In this document: positions 1-8,518 of the stretch, one piece after another
Layout of the letters: each line of letters begins with the position of its first letter
Position numbering within the stretch: position 1 is the stretch's first letter
NCBI RefSeq assembly: GCF_000312425.1
Contig: NZ_HE997181.1
Coordinates: forward strand, 4,282,045-4,346,044
DNA from: Reyranella massiliensis 521
GTDB taxonomy: Bacteria; Pseudomonadota; Alphaproteobacteria; Reyranellales; Reyranellaceae
Reading direction: 5' to 3'
Length of the DNA: 64,000 bases
The notes under the pieces: generated by a model
Database searches by the model: none
Seen by the model: only the letters and a program-made list of their open reading frames with translations
What the model was told of the DNA's origin: nothing
Program-made: the position numbers and the translations under genes

Positions 1-135
1 GGCATGGATGATGCGAACCGCGACGCGTTCCTCGACGGCATCGAAGCGGCTGAGGTCGGCCTCTGCACGAATGATCGCGAAAGAGCGCCGGTAGATCTCC
101 GCACCGTCGCGAATGTAGTCGCGCGGCTCAACCAT
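1..135 (-). CDS. cobH: Precorrin-8X methylmutase, N-terminal part (partial at left edge)
   Basis: Only the first 45 codons are in the window. The reading from ATG at 135 gives [20 protein letters not shown] and continues with the IRAEADL segment and an RIIHA run, which matches the CobH N-terminus. CobH moves a methyl group from C11 to C12 in precorrin-8X to give hydrogenobyrinate. The start overlaps the end of cobG by 8 bases, so the two are probably translationally coupled in the riboswitch-led cob operon. The gene continues beyond base 1, so its length and active-site histidine cannot be checked here. Confidence 0.85.
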   Translation of the reverse strand, partial: MVEPRDYIRDGAEIYRRSFAIIRAEADLSRFDAVEERVAVRIIHA

Positions 136-1366
136 AGGCGTTCTCCGGGAACACAGAAGCAAGATCGTCGGCATCGACCGACCGTTCGGCTGGCCCCCGC
201 GTCGTTGCATGACGGATCAAGTGGTATCGACCGCCATCGCCCACCAGCACGAGGTCCGACGGCGCCGACCGCGCGCATCCTTTGGCGCAGCCCGAGACAT
301 GGAGGGAGCCGGTGAAACCCTTTGCCGAGGCAAGCCCGGCCAGGCGCCGGGCATCGCCGCGCGCATCGACGCTGCTCGACGTGCAGTCCGGCGCACCAGG
401 GCAGGCTTCGATCCGCAGCACGGGATCGTCGTCGCGCACGATCAGGCCAATGGCCTCGGCGCCATCGAGCAGCGCACGGCCTGCCGCGGCATCGCGAACC
501 GTCACATAGATCGTACGCCATGGCGACAAGTGGAGTTCGCGCGCATCCGCCATTGTCGCGAGATCGGCGAGACGGCAGAGCTGGGTTGCTTCGAGACGGC
601 CAAATGGCGCAGCAATGCCGACAGCATTCTGGACGAGGCCAAGAACGCGACCTCCGATCGTCTCGAAGGACGGCAGCTTGGAGAGCAACGGCGACACGGC
701 CGCCTGCACTCTGGCTAAATCCGCTCCCGGCAGATCACGCAGCCGGCGGTGCGGCGCGCAATCGAGAAAGGCGTGCATTGCCGTCGAGACAACGTTCAGT
801 GCAGCATCGGGTGCACAGGTCCCGAGCCACCGCATGCCCTCGCGCCCATCGAGACCGACCGCGAATTCATCGCCAACGGCGCGCAGGCAGATGTCGGCGC
901 GCTCGCTGGCAATGGAAACCGGGCCACCTTCGTCGATGGAAAGACCGAACTTCGTCGGCAGGTCGAGCAAGCGTCGATCGCTGGCAAGCAGCGCTTCCAC
1001 CGCCATCGCGATCCGGCGCACGTCCGATCCTGCCGCGGCAAGCGGCGCCACCATGACATTGCGCACCGCCTCCGTTTCGGCGTCCCTGTCTACGAGCCCC
1101 AATTGGCCGAGGGCGGCCTGCAGCTCACACAAGGCATCTGCTTCGACGCCGCGGATCTGCAGATTGGCGCGGCGCGTCAGGTCGATGTGGCCGTTGCCCA
1201 ACCGCCCCGCGAGATCGGCCAGGGCCCGTGCCTCGTCGAGCGAAAAGGCACCGACGCGCGGACGCACGCGCACGATCAGCCCGTCGCCGCTCTGCATCGG
1301 TCGCAGAACGCCGGGACACCATCCCTTTACGTCGCTTCTGGCTTCTATGGCCGCTGCCATGTTCAT
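128..1366 (-). CDS. cobG: Precorrin-3B synthase
   Basis: A 412-residue protein of the nitrite/sulfite-reductase ferredoxin-like fold. CobG is the oxygen-dependent enzyme that converts precorrin-3A to precorrin-3B before ring contraction, which marks the aerobic cobalamin route. An early [10 protein letters not shown] segment and a [12 protein letters not shown] segment match the family. Near the C-terminus a CPGAPDC motif followed by SGCAKGCA supplies cysteines for the iron-sulfur cluster and siroheme site. The ATG at 1366 lies 9 bases after the cobN stop; a second in-frame ATG at 1360 is an alternative start. It sits between cobN and cobH in one operon. Confidence 0.93.
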   Translation of the reverse strand: MNMAAAIEARSDVKGWCPGVLRPMQSGDGLIVRVRPRVGAFSLDEARALADLAGRLGNGHIDLTRRANLQIRGVEADALCELQAALGQLGLVDRDAETEAVRNVMVAPLAAAGSDVRRIAMAVEALLASDRRLLDLPTKFGLSIDEGGPVSIASERADICLRAVGDEFAVGLDGREGMRWLGTCAPDAALNVVSTAMHAFLDCAPHRRLRDLPGADLARVQAAVSPLLSKLPSFETIGGRVLGLVQNAVGIAAPFGRLEATQLCRLADLATMADARELHLSPWRTIYVTVRDAAAGRALLDGAEAIGLIVRDDDPVLRIEACPGAPDCTSSSVDARGDARRLAGLASAKGFTGSLHVSGCAKGCARSAPSDLVLVGDGGRYHLIRHATTRGPAERSVDADDLASVFPENAYG

Positions 1367-1375
1367 TGTCCGGTC

Positions 1376-4300
1376 TTATTCAACCGCCTGCGCGGGGTCC
1401 GCAAGCCCGATTGCCCGCACCAGCTCGCGCTCCACGGCATTGCGCCGCGTTACCCAGAGACCACGCCTCAGCGCATCGCGCAGCCGCCCTGCAATGGCGG
1501 CGGCCGCGGCCGGATTGCGCGCCATCATGGCGTCCAGAACCGCCTCGTCCGCGATCAGGGCCGCATGGGTCGCATCGAAGAGCGGTGCCGGCACGGCGTC
1601 GGCGGTGGCGGCGAAGGCGTAGAGCGCATCGACCGACTGGGCGATCTCCGCCACGCCGCGATGGCCATGCTCCAGCATGCCGCCGATCCAGCGCGGATTG
1701 GTGAGCCGCCCCCGCACGATGCGCGCGATTTCCTCGGCCAGACGCCGCGCCTTGGGCTGCTCGGACCGGCTGGTATCGAGATGATAAAGCTCGGGTTCAT
1801 TCCCCAGCAGGGCCGCGGCCGCGGCAAAGCCACCGGCGAAATCGGCGACTCCATCGCCGTCCAGAATATCGCGCTCCCGATCATCCTGCGGATGCACCAG
1901 GATCTCCGCCTCCGAGACGCGGCTGCGGAATCCTTCGCCGGCGTCGCGCACGCTTTCAGCACCGCCATAGGCGTGCGTCACGGTGGCAAGATAGGCCTCG
2001 CCCAGGTCGGCCCGCGTGCGCCAGTCGCCATCGAGCGCCAGGTCGGCTACCTGCGCACTGTAGCTTCCGGGCGCAGAGCCAAAGACCCGCGCCAGGTCCT
2101 CGCCTTTGCGATGAGCTTCGGCGAGCGGATTGTCTTCGGCCGGCTCGTCCAGCGCCGCCACCTTGCGCACAGCCATATCGAACAGCGCGATCTGCGCTTC
2201 GAAGATGTCGCGGAACAGGCCGGAAATGCGCAGGGTCACGTCGATGCGGGGCCGGTCGAGGGTGGCGAGCGGCATCACCTCGATGCCCGTGACCCTGCCG
2301 GACACCGCATCCCAGGCGGGCTTTACGCCGAGATAGGCCAGCGCCTGCGCGAGATCGTCGCCGCCCGTCCGTAGCGACGCCGAGGCCCAGAGATCGATCA
2401 CCAGCGCGCGCGGATGGTCGCCGTGGTCCTGCAGGTAGCGCCGCACCACTTCCGCCGCCGCGCGCGTGCCAATGGCAGCGGCCGTCCGGGTGGGGATGGC
2501 GCGCGGATCGATCGAGGTGAGATTGCGCCCCGTGGGCAGCACGTCGGCGCGGCCACGCGTCGGGGCGCCGGCAGGCCCCGGCGCAACACGCCGGCCGTCG
2601 AGGGCCGCGATCAACGCGCTGCGCTCCCGCCCGGCGGACGCACGCACCGCCGCCTCCTGCCCTGTCGCCTGGGCAAGCGCGTTCACCCTTGCTTCGTCCG
2701 GCGTACGGCCAAACACATGCAGACCGTCGCGGATGCTGAGCTCCTTGATGTCGCAAAGCTGCGCATCGAGCTTGGCGATGGCTTGGCGGTTTGGCTCGTC
2801 CTTCACCAAGCCGCATTCGCCGGCGAGCCCGTTGCTCCAGGCACACTCCACGATCTCCTCTTCGAGGAAGCGCAGACGACGGCGATCGAGTCCGTCGGCC
2901 GCGGCATATTCCTCGATGATGCTTTCCATCTCGGCCAGCGCGCCGTGCAGGCCGGCGGCGCTGAGCGGTGGGGTTAGATGGCCGATGGTGACGGCGCCCA
3001 GGCGGCGCTTCGCCTGCACCGCCTCGCCGGGATTGTTGACGATGAAGGGATAGATGACCGGCAACGCTCCCAGTACCGCCTCGGGCCAGCACTCGGCCGA
3101 TAGCGCCAGCGCCTTTCCGGGCAACCATTCCAGGGTGCCGTGGGTGCCGAGATGAACCAGCGCGTCGATGCGCTCTTGCTCGCGCAGCCAGGCATAGAGC
3201 GCGACGTAGGCATGGTTCGGCGGACAGCTCGTGTCGTGATAGCCCGACTTGCGATCAAGATTCGTGCCGCGGTCGGGCTGCAGCAGAACCAGCACCTTGC
3301 CACAGCGCAGCACCGGCAGTCGGAAATCCTGCGCCGGCTCGCTCCATGTCTCCGCCAGATCGCGCTGCAGGCTCGGCGGCAGATCGGCGAGCCACTCCCT
3401 GTAGCGCACCAGCGGAATCTCGATGTGATCTACGGCGCCTGCCAGCAGCCGCTCGACATCGGCCGGCTGCCACTGCCCGACGCCGACATCGTAGCCCTCA
3501 TCGCGCAACAGCGTGAGGATCTCGATCACGCTGGCGGCCGTGTCGAGGCCAACGGCATAGCCGGTACGACCGCCCCGGGCGGGATAGTCGGAGAGTATCA
3601 GCGCCAGCCGGCGGTCGCGGCGCGGCTTGGTGCCGAGTCTGGCCCAGGCCGCAGCAAGCCGCGCGACATAATCGACGCGATCGGCATCAGGTGCGTGATG
3701 CACACTTGCAAATTCGAGGCGTGGATCGACTGCCGTTTCGGCCTTGAACGAAATGGCGCGCGCCAGCAACCGGCCGTCGAGCTCGGGCAGGACGACGTTC
3801 ATCGCCAGGTCCGAAGGCGAAAGACCACGCGGCGAGCCTTCCCATGCTTCGCGCGTGCTGCCCGACAGCACGACTTGCAGCACCGGCGCATCGGCGGCAT
3901 CGAGCACGGTCGTCTCGTCCTGGCGCAGCGCCGAGAAGGCCGTGGTGTTGAGGATCACCCTCGGCTTGCGTTCTCCGATGAGCCGCGCGAGGTCGCGCTG
4001 GATCGCGGGATCCTTGAGACTGCCGACAGCGACGCCGAAGGCCGAGAGCCCCTCTCGGTCGAGGGCCTGTAACAGCGCTTCGATGGGCGCCATATCCGCC
4101 GCCATCAGATTGGCGCGATAGAACACGACCATCGCCGCCGGTCGGCCATCGGTCGGCGACCCGATGACGGAAAGCGGGCCGACCGGCCTGGGCGGCTGTG
4201 GCTCGACGTTGCGGCCCAGCAGCTTGGCGGCAAAACGCAGCGCCTGGCGCAGGTTTTCCGTGCCACCCGCGCGAAAGTAGGCGTCGAGGTCGGCCAGCTT

Positions 4301-4699
4301 GTCCGAGGTCAAGGTAGAGACGGCGGCAAGGCGCGGATCTGGCCGGTCGTCGCCCGGCAGCGCTGCGAACAGCATGCCTCTGTCGCGCGCCAGGTCGCCG
4401 ATATGCTCGAACCCGTAGCGCCAGTAATCGAGACCACCCAGGCCGCGTACGATGACGAGCCGGGCATCGGACAAGACGCGATCGACATAGAGATCGACCG
4501 ACATCGGATGCCTGAGCTTCTTCAGGCTGGCGAGCCGCAGCGTCGGCAGCAGATCGGCGTCATGGCGCCACGCCGCCGCCAGGGCCGAGAGGTCGCTGTC
4601 GGAAAAGGACAGAACGACGATCTCTGCCGGCGACTGGCCGAGGTCGATGGCAGTCTCGACCTCTTCGAGACCCGCCAGCTCGGTCGCCAGGACATGCAT
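1376..4699 (-). CDS. cobN: Cobaltochelatase large subunit CobN
   Basis: A 1107-residue protein of the CobN/magnesium-chelatase H family, which inserts cobalt into hydrogenobyrinate a,c-diamide together with the ATPase partners CobS and CobT (not in this window). The start MHVLATELAG was chosen because it lies 4 bases after the cobW stop and matches usual CobN N-termini; an ATG 30 codons upstream would run into cobW. A conserved GTHGTLEWLPGK motif lies near residues 514-525. The protein is somewhat shorter than the roughly 1250-residue family average. It is co-transcribed with cobW upstream and cobG downstream. Confidence 0.95.
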   Translation of the reverse strand: MHVLATELAGLEEVETAIDLGQSPAEIVVLSFSDSDLSALAAAWRHDADLLPTLRLASLKKLRHPMSVDLYVDRVLSDARLVIVRGLGGLDYWRYGFEHIGDLARDRGMLFAALPGDDRPDPRLAAVSTLTSDKLADLDAYFRAGGTENLRQALRFAAKLLGRNVEPQPPRPVGPLSVIGSPTDGRPAAMVVFYRANLMAADMAPIEALLQALDREGLSAFGVAVGSLKDPAIQRDLARLIGERKPRVILNTTAFSALRQDETTVLDAADAPVLQVVLSGSTREAWEGSPRGLSPSDLAMNVVLPELDGRLLARAISFKAETAVDPRLEFASVHHAPDADRVDYVARLAAAWARLGTKPRRDRRLALILSDYPARGGRTGYAVGLDTAASVIEILTLLRDEGYDVGVGQWQPADVERLLAGAVDHIEIPLVRYREWLADLPPSLQRDLAETWSEPAQDFRLPVLRCGKVLVLLQPDRGTNLDRKSGYHDTSCPPNHAYVALYAWLREQERIDALVHLGTHGTLEWLPGKALALSAECWPEAVLGALPVIYPFIVNNPGEAVQAKRRLGAVTIGHLTPPLSAAGLHGALAEMESIIEEYAAADGLDRRRLRFLEEEIVECAWSNGLAGECGLVKDEPNRQAIAKLDAQLCDIKELSIRDGLHVFGRTPDEARVNALAQATGQEAAVRASAGRERSALIAALDGRRVAPGPAGAPTRGRADVLPTGRNLTSIDPRAIPTRTAAAIGTRAAAEVVRRYLQDHGDHPRALVIDLWASASLRTGGDDLAQALAYLGVKPAWDAVSGRVTGIEVMPLATLDRPRIDVTLRISGLFRDIFEAQIALFDMAVRKVAALDEPAEDNPLAEAHRKGEDLARVFGSAPGSYSAQVADLALDGDWRTRADLGEAYLATVTHAYGGAESVRDAGEGFRSRVSEAEILVHPQDDRERDILDGDGVADFAGGFAAAAALLGNEPELYHLDTSRSEQPKARRLAEEIARIVRGRLTNPRWIGGMLEHGHRGVAEIAQSVDALYAFAATADAVPAPLFDATHAALIADEAVLDAMMARNPAAAAAIAGRLRDALRRGLWVTRRNAVERELVRAIGLADPAQAVE

Positions 4700-4703
4700 C
4701 TTG

Positions 4704-5738
4704 CTAGCCTGCGAGAAGTGCCCGGATCGCCGCCTGATCGAAACCCTTTTCGCCAATGACGACGAGGCGGCCCTGGCGCGGCTTGCCATCCGGCCAGCGG
4801 CGGTCGAACTGATGCTGAATGCGCGCGCCGACGCCCTGTACGAGAAGCCGCATCGGCTTGCCGTCGATCTCGACGAATCCCTTCATGCGCAGCACATCGT
4901 GGGTTTCGGCCGCCTTCACCATGCGGTCGACGAGCTGCTGCGGCGACGCGAAGGCCGGCAGGTCGACGATGAAGGTGTCGAAATCCTCGTGGTCGTGCTC
5001 GCCTTCGAGATCGTGATGCGACGGCCGCGCCTCGAGATCGGCTTCCGCCGCGGCGCCGAGCCCCAGCAGCACGCTGACCGGCACCTTGCCGTTATGCGCT
5101 TCGACGAGCGCGACGGCGCGCGGCAAGGTCTTGCCGATCTGGTCGATGACGGACTTCTTCTCGCCGGCATCGATGAGGTCGGCCTTGTTCAGGATGACGA
5201 GATCGGCGCAGAGAAGCTGGTCCTCGAACACTTCCTCCAGGGGATTGTCGTGATCGAGCGAGTCGTCGGCCGCGCGCTGGCGGGCAATCGCCTCCGGATC
5301 GTCGGCAAAGCGGCCGGCGGCCACGGCAGCGCCGTCGACCACCGCCACGACGCCATCGACGGTGACGCGCGAAGCGATCTCGGGCCAGTTGAACGCCTTT
5401 AACAATGGCTTGGGCAGCGCCAGTCCCGACGTCTCGATCACGATATGCTCGGGCGGCTGAGGACGGTCGAGCAGCCCCTTGAGCGTCGGCACGAAATCGT
5501 CGGCAACAGTGCAGCAGAGGCAGCCGTTCGCCAGTTCGACGATCGCATCTTCCGGGCAACTTTCAACACCACAGCCCTTCAGGATCTCGCCATCGATTCC
5601 GACATCGCCGAACTCATTGACGATCACCGCCAGGCGGCGGCCGCCGGCATTCTCCAGCACGTGCCGGACCAATGTCGTCTTTCCGGCCCCGAGGAAGCCG
5701 GTGACGATGGTGCATGGCACCTTGGCAAGCGTACTCAT
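4704..5738 (-). CDS. cobW: CobW-type GTPase (metallochaperone, COG0523)
   Basis: A 344-residue G3E-family GTPase. Walker A GFLGAGKT is at residues 14-21, the metal-binding CxCC motif (C73, C75, C76) follows, and an NKAD guanine-specificity motif is present. A His/Asp/Glu-rich linker (HHDLEGEHDHEDFD) precedes the C-terminal CobW domain. It probably delivers cobalt to CobN, given its position directly upstream. The ATG at 5738 overlaps the upstream TGA as ATGA and has a strong AAGGAG ribosome binding site; the longer reading frame upstream belongs to the preceding gene's strand space and was rejected. It is under the cobalamin riboswitch. Confidence 0.93.
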   Translation of the reverse strand: MSTLAKVPCTIVTGFLGAGKTTLVRHVLENAGGRRLAVIVNEFGDVGIDGEILKGCGVESCPEDAIVELANGCLCCTVADDFVPTLKGLLDRPQPPEHIVIETSGLALPKPLLKAFNWPEIASRVTVDGVVAVVDGAAVAAGRFADDPEAIARQRAADDSLDHDNPLEEVFEDQLLCADLVILNKADLIDAGEKKSVIDQIGKTLPRAVALVEAHNGKVPVSVLLGLGAAAEADLEARPSHHDLEGEHDHEDFDTFIVDLPAFASPQQLVDRMVKAAETHDVLRMKGFVEIDGKPMRLLVQGVGARIQHQFDRRWPDGKPRQGRLVVIGEKGFDQAAIRALLAG

Positions 5739-6118
5739 GGAGACTCCTTCAGGGGCATCGGTGGAACGCGCGCAATCGTGTTCTTGCGGATGTGCTCGGG
5801 CCGCTCGCGCCACACCGGCAGTCCGAATTCATGGGCGCTATGCTGGCGGGCGAACGCAAGAATGTCCGAGGCGTGCTGCTCGGGATCGAGATTGCCGATC
5901 ACATAGGTCCATTTACCGGGAGCAGCGACGGCCGCGCTGCAGCTCCGCGAGCAATTCGACAGGCACTCGACGCCGACAACGGAGAGGTTCGTTCCCGCCT
6001 GGGCCGATCCCCGTTCCACCGCCGCCAAAAGACGCGCCCCGGACCGCGGTTCGCCGGCAGATGCTTCGCCGCCACCGCGACAGGTCACGCAGACATAGAG
6101 CGTGGATAAAATCGTCAT
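5735..6118 (-). CDS. DUF1636 ferredoxin-like metal-binding protein
   Basis: A 127-residue protein with an N-terminal LYVCVTCRG segment and a central ECLSNCSRSCSAA segment. These five cysteines, with a thioredoxin-like ferredoxin layout, fit DUF1636, a family often found in cobalamin and cobalt loci. The start MTILSTLYV at 6118 lies 13 bases after hupE, and the stop overlaps the cobW start. Its role is not established. As an inference from position, it could act as a [2Fe-2S] electron carrier for corrin-ring enzymes or as a cobalt-handling protein. The C-terminal 30 residues are basic and proline-rich. Confidence 0.75.
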   Translation of the reverse strand: MTILSTLYVCVTCRGGGEASAGEPRSGARLLAAVERGSAQAGTNLSVVGVECLSNCSRSCSAAVAAPGKWTYVIGNLDPEQHASDILAFARQHSAHEFGLPVWRERPEHIRKNTIARVPPMPLKESP

Positions 6119-6131
6119 GGCGTGATTCCGA

Positions 6132-6761
6132 TCAGACGGTAAGACCAGCCGCCTGGGCAGCGACCGCACCGCCGATCAGTGCGACGACAATGCCAATCGC
6201 TGAAAGCGCCGATGTACGGATCCGATCGATGGTGAGGTGCTGAGCCAGGGCGCAGGCGCCGAGTCCGATCGCGGATTGCACGATGAAGAGCCCCACGAGA
6301 TAGGCGACGATCGGCGTAGGTTCCGCACCGACGACCGATTCGCCAAGCGCATGGCCGTGTACCAAGCCCGCAACGCCAAACAGAGGCACAGCAAGGGCCG
6401 GCGAGATCGCGACACGCAAGATCAGGAGCGCGCCGATCGCCAGTGTTGCCAGACCAACCAGGAGTTCGCCGCCCGGCAGATCGACCCGGGCGAGATGCAG
6501 CGCAACGCCCGCCATCATGGCGGCGCTGAAGATCAGAACAGGGACAACGCCGCGGCGTGCGATCCCCGCCAACGCGCCAACACCGACGATGGCTGCAAGA
6601 TGATCGAGACCAATGATGGGATGGCCAAGGCCCGACAACAGGCCCTGCAGGAAGGTCTGCGGCATTTCTCCACCCATCGGATGGTGTGCGTAGGCAGGCG
6701 CCTGCCAAACGAGCACGGCAAGCACCGCCAGAATGGTCGTTCGCCGAATCGGGGTCGTCAT
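6132..6761 (-). CDS. hupE: HupE/UreJ family cobalt or nickel transporter
   Basis: A 209-residue inner-membrane protein with a cleavable-looking signal ending APAYA before a mature start of HHPMGG. The family signature HX5DH is intact (H47, D53, H54 in GHPIIGLDH), and a second motif, LVHGHALGES, follows. About six membrane segments can be seen. It is the first gene after the cobalamin riboswitch, which by established B12-regulon logic points to cobalt uptake for corrin synthesis. The start at 6761 has a GGAGG site 8 bases upstream, and that site can pair with an upstream sequence (see the expression platform entry). Confidence 0.9.
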   Translation of the reverse strand: MTTPIRRTTILAVLAVLVWQAPAYAHHPMGGEMPQTFLQGLLSGLGHPIIGLDHLAAIVGVGALAGIARRGVVPVLIFSAAMMAGVALHLARVDLPGGELLVGLATLAIGALLILRVAISPALAVPLFGVAGLVHGHALGESVVGAEPTPIVAYLVGLFIVQSAIGLGACALAQHLTIDRIRTSALSAIGIVVALIGGAVAAQAAGLTV

Positions 6762-6768
6762 CGCCTGC

Positions 6769-6820
6769 CTCCGTCGTCGCGAGCCCAACGGGACTCGTCT
6801 CGCTGCCGTCTCCGACGGAG
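6769..6820 (-). promoter_or_regulatory. Predicted expression platform hiding the hupE ribosome binding site
   Basis: In the minus-strand RNA, CUCCGUCG (from 6820 to 6813) is perfectly complementary to CGACGGAG (from 6776 to 6769), which contains part of the hupE Shine-Dalgarno sequence. The pairing would close off translation of hupE when formed. It lies between the B12 box and the ATG, where the switching stem of a translational cobalamin riboswitch is expected. The upstream arm can also fold locally (CUCC-GUC-GGAG), which could be the antisequestering state. This is predicted by eye only. Confidence 0.45.
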
Positions 6821-6899
6821 CCCGCCTCCGGTCAGGACCGGATGTCGGGTGGACCTCGCTCCCGGCGGCTCCCCGCGCCAGGACTCGGATGCGGCACTT

Positions 6900-7080
6900 T
6901 CGACGGCAGGTTTCCTGGCTCTCGGCTCTCCGCCTCAGGCCACCTTCCCGGTTTCCCAGTGGTATCAAGGCCTTCGGCTTGCCGATTACAGTTGCGGGGG
7001 CAGCCTCGGATTAGGGCGAAATGCCCTTCACCGTGTTCCCTTTTGATCCCCTTGCGGGGCACCGTCCCGCGCTTGATACG
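6900..7080 (-). promoter_or_regulatory. Cobalamin riboswitch
   Basis: The minus-strand sequence carries the diagnostic blocks in order: GACGGTGCCCCGC near the 5-prime end, CAAAAGGGAACACGGTG, the GCCCCCGCAACTGTAATCGG core near 6982-7001, CCACTGGGAAACCGGGAAGG, and the B12 box AGCCAGGAAACCTGCC at about 6903-6919. Binding of adenosylcobalamin by this aptamer normally reduces expression of the downstream genes. Here these are hupE, DUF1636, cobW, cobN, cobG and cobH. It lies inside the gap between the two hupE-like genes, so only the downstream one is controlled by it. Confidence 0.95.
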
Positions 7081-7125
7081 GGCCGCGGTGAAGCGTCGTC
7101 AACGGGAATCGAGCCGCAACAACCG

Positions 7126-7755
7126 TCAGCCAAAGAGGCCGAGCGAGTTGGCGGCAGCGACCGCACCTGCCACGGTCACGACGGCGCCGATAACGGTCAG
7201 CTTCTTGAGCTGCGTCGGCTGACCGGAGATCTTGATTGCGAGAGCGCAGGCAATGGTGCCAACGCCAATCTGCACCAGGAGCATGCCGCCGATATAGGCC
7301 AATAGCGGCGCCGTCGGCGCCTGAGAGATCGATTCACTCAGCGAGTAACCGTGGAAGAGCCCGGCAATGGCGAAAAGAATGGATGCAATCTGCGGATGCA
7401 TCGTTTGCCGCCGCACGACCAGCGCACCGATACCGATGGTCGTCAGGGCAACGATGGCCTCATCGAAGGGAAGCGTAACGGGGCTGATCTGGATGGCGAC
7501 GCCAATGATCGATGCCGCACTGAAGGCCAGCAGCGGAATGAGTCCTCGCGCAGCGATACCCGCCAGGACGCCAATGCCGACAATTGCGGCCAAATGATAA
7601 TACTCGAAAATCGGATCGCCGACGCCCGAAGCCAACCCCTCGACAAAGGTGCGCGGCAGCTCTTCGTCGCCGGCCGATTGGCCGAGGGCGTTGCCTTGAA
7701 ATGCGACCATGAACACGGCCGACAGCACGCCCACCCAACGGACCGATGCCGACAT
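7126..7755 (-). CDS. HupE/UreJ-like membrane protein lacking the metal motif
   Basis: A 209-residue paralogue of the neighbouring hupE, alignable without gaps through the core (TFVEGLASGVG against TFLQGLLSGLG). It has lost key residues: HX5DH is changed to D47-P-I-F-E-Y-Y53-H54 (H47D and D53Y), and the mature N-terminal histidines are absent. FHGYSLSES replaces VHGHALGES. The start MSASVRW at 7755 has a GGGGAGG site. It lies upstream of the riboswitch, so it has its own promoter in the 151-base gap shared with cobO. Substrate is unknown; it may be a degenerate transporter or one with changed specificity. Confidence 0.8.
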   Translation of the reverse strand: MSASVRWVGVLSAVFMVAFQGNALGQSAGDEELPRTFVEGLASGVGDPIFEYYHLAAIVGIGVLAGIAARGLIPLLAFSAASIIGVAIQISPVTLPFDEAIVALTTIGIGALVVRRQTMHPQIASILFAIAGLFHGYSLSESISQAPTAPLLAYIGGMLLVQIGVGTIACALAIKISGQPTQLKKLTVIGAVVTVAGAVAAANSLGLFG

Positions 7756-7906
7756 GACCTCCCCGCTTTTTGCAGCGAGTCTTCCCAAACCCACTGTCGT
7801 CCATTTTGATAAGGGCGATAGCCAAGGGCCGTCAACAATCTTTGGCCCACCTTGCTGTCGCGGGTCCTCCCGATCATTCTGCGCTCCCATCGCACAGCAG
7901 GCCATC

Positions 7907-8518
7907 ATGACCATCGAACAAGATGAAGAAGCTCGTCACAAAGCCAAGATGGCCAATCGCAAGGCCATTCAAGACAAAGAAGTTGCACTCAAGACGGTCG
8001 AGAAGGGCCTCCTCGTCGTTCACACCGGCAAGGGCAAAGGTAAATCGACGGCGGCATTCGGCTTACTGCTGCGTGCCCTTGGCCGCGGCCTGCGCTGCGG
8101 TGTCGTGCAGTTCGGAAAAGGCGCCTGGCAAACCGGCGAGCGGTTCGCGGTCGAACGATTCGGCGATCAGGTGCAGTGGTATACCTTGGGCGAAGGCTTC
8201 ACCTGGGAAACGCAGGACCGCGAACGCGACGTGGCGGCTGCCCGGCGTGCCTGGGCGAAGGCGCTGGAGCTGATGGCCGATCCGTCGATCCGCTTCATCG
8301 TGCTCGACGAACTCAACATTTCTCTGCGTTACGACCACCTCGACATCGCCGAGGTCGTGACCGCCCTGAGGGCGCGACGTGCCGATCAGCATGTCGTTGT
8401 TACCGGCCGCAACGCCAAACCCGAGCTCATCGAAGCCGCCGACCTAGTGACCGAAATGACCTTGGTGAAACATCACTTCGCGGCCGGCGTGAAGGCGCAG
8501 GAAGGCATCGAGTTCTGA
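7907..8518 (+). CDS. cobO: Cob(I)yrinic acid a,c-diamide adenosyltransferase
   Basis: A 203-residue CobA/CobO-type ATP:corrinoid adenosyltransferase, which attaches the 5-deoxyadenosyl group to cobalt. The P-loop GKGKGKST is at residues 41-48, and FGKGAW, VLDELN and TGRNA segments match the family. The frame is open for 66 codons further upstream, but [16 protein letters not shown] is the usual N-terminus, so the ATG at 7907 was taken. Its ribosome binding site is weak. It overlaps cobQ by one base (TGATG), so the two are coupled. No cobalamin riboswitch was found in the divergent gap upstream. Confidence 0.94.
   Translation: MTIEQDEEARHKAKMANRKAIQDKEVALKTVEKGLLVVHTGKGKGKSTAAFGLLLRALGRGLRCGVVQFGKGAWQTGERFAVERFGDQVQWYTLGEGFTWETQDRERDVAAARRAWAKALELMADPSIRFIVLDELNISLRYDHLDIAEVVTALRARRADQHVVVTGRNAKPELIEAADLVTEMTLVKHHFAAGVKAQEGIEF

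Noticed and set aside
6762-6968. An N-terminal extension of hupE through the riboswitch region.
   Set aside because: The sequence there is the cobalamin riboswitch and its platform, and the extended product lacks a signal peptide at its start; the ATG at 6761 has a good ribosome site and signal peptide.
7756-7906. A second cobalamin riboswitch between the upstream hupE-like gene and cobO.
   Set aside because: No B12 box or GCAACTG core was found on either strand.
7709-7906. An extended cobO start 66 codons upstream.
   Set aside because: The extension is not CobO-like and crosses the promoter region of the divergent gene.
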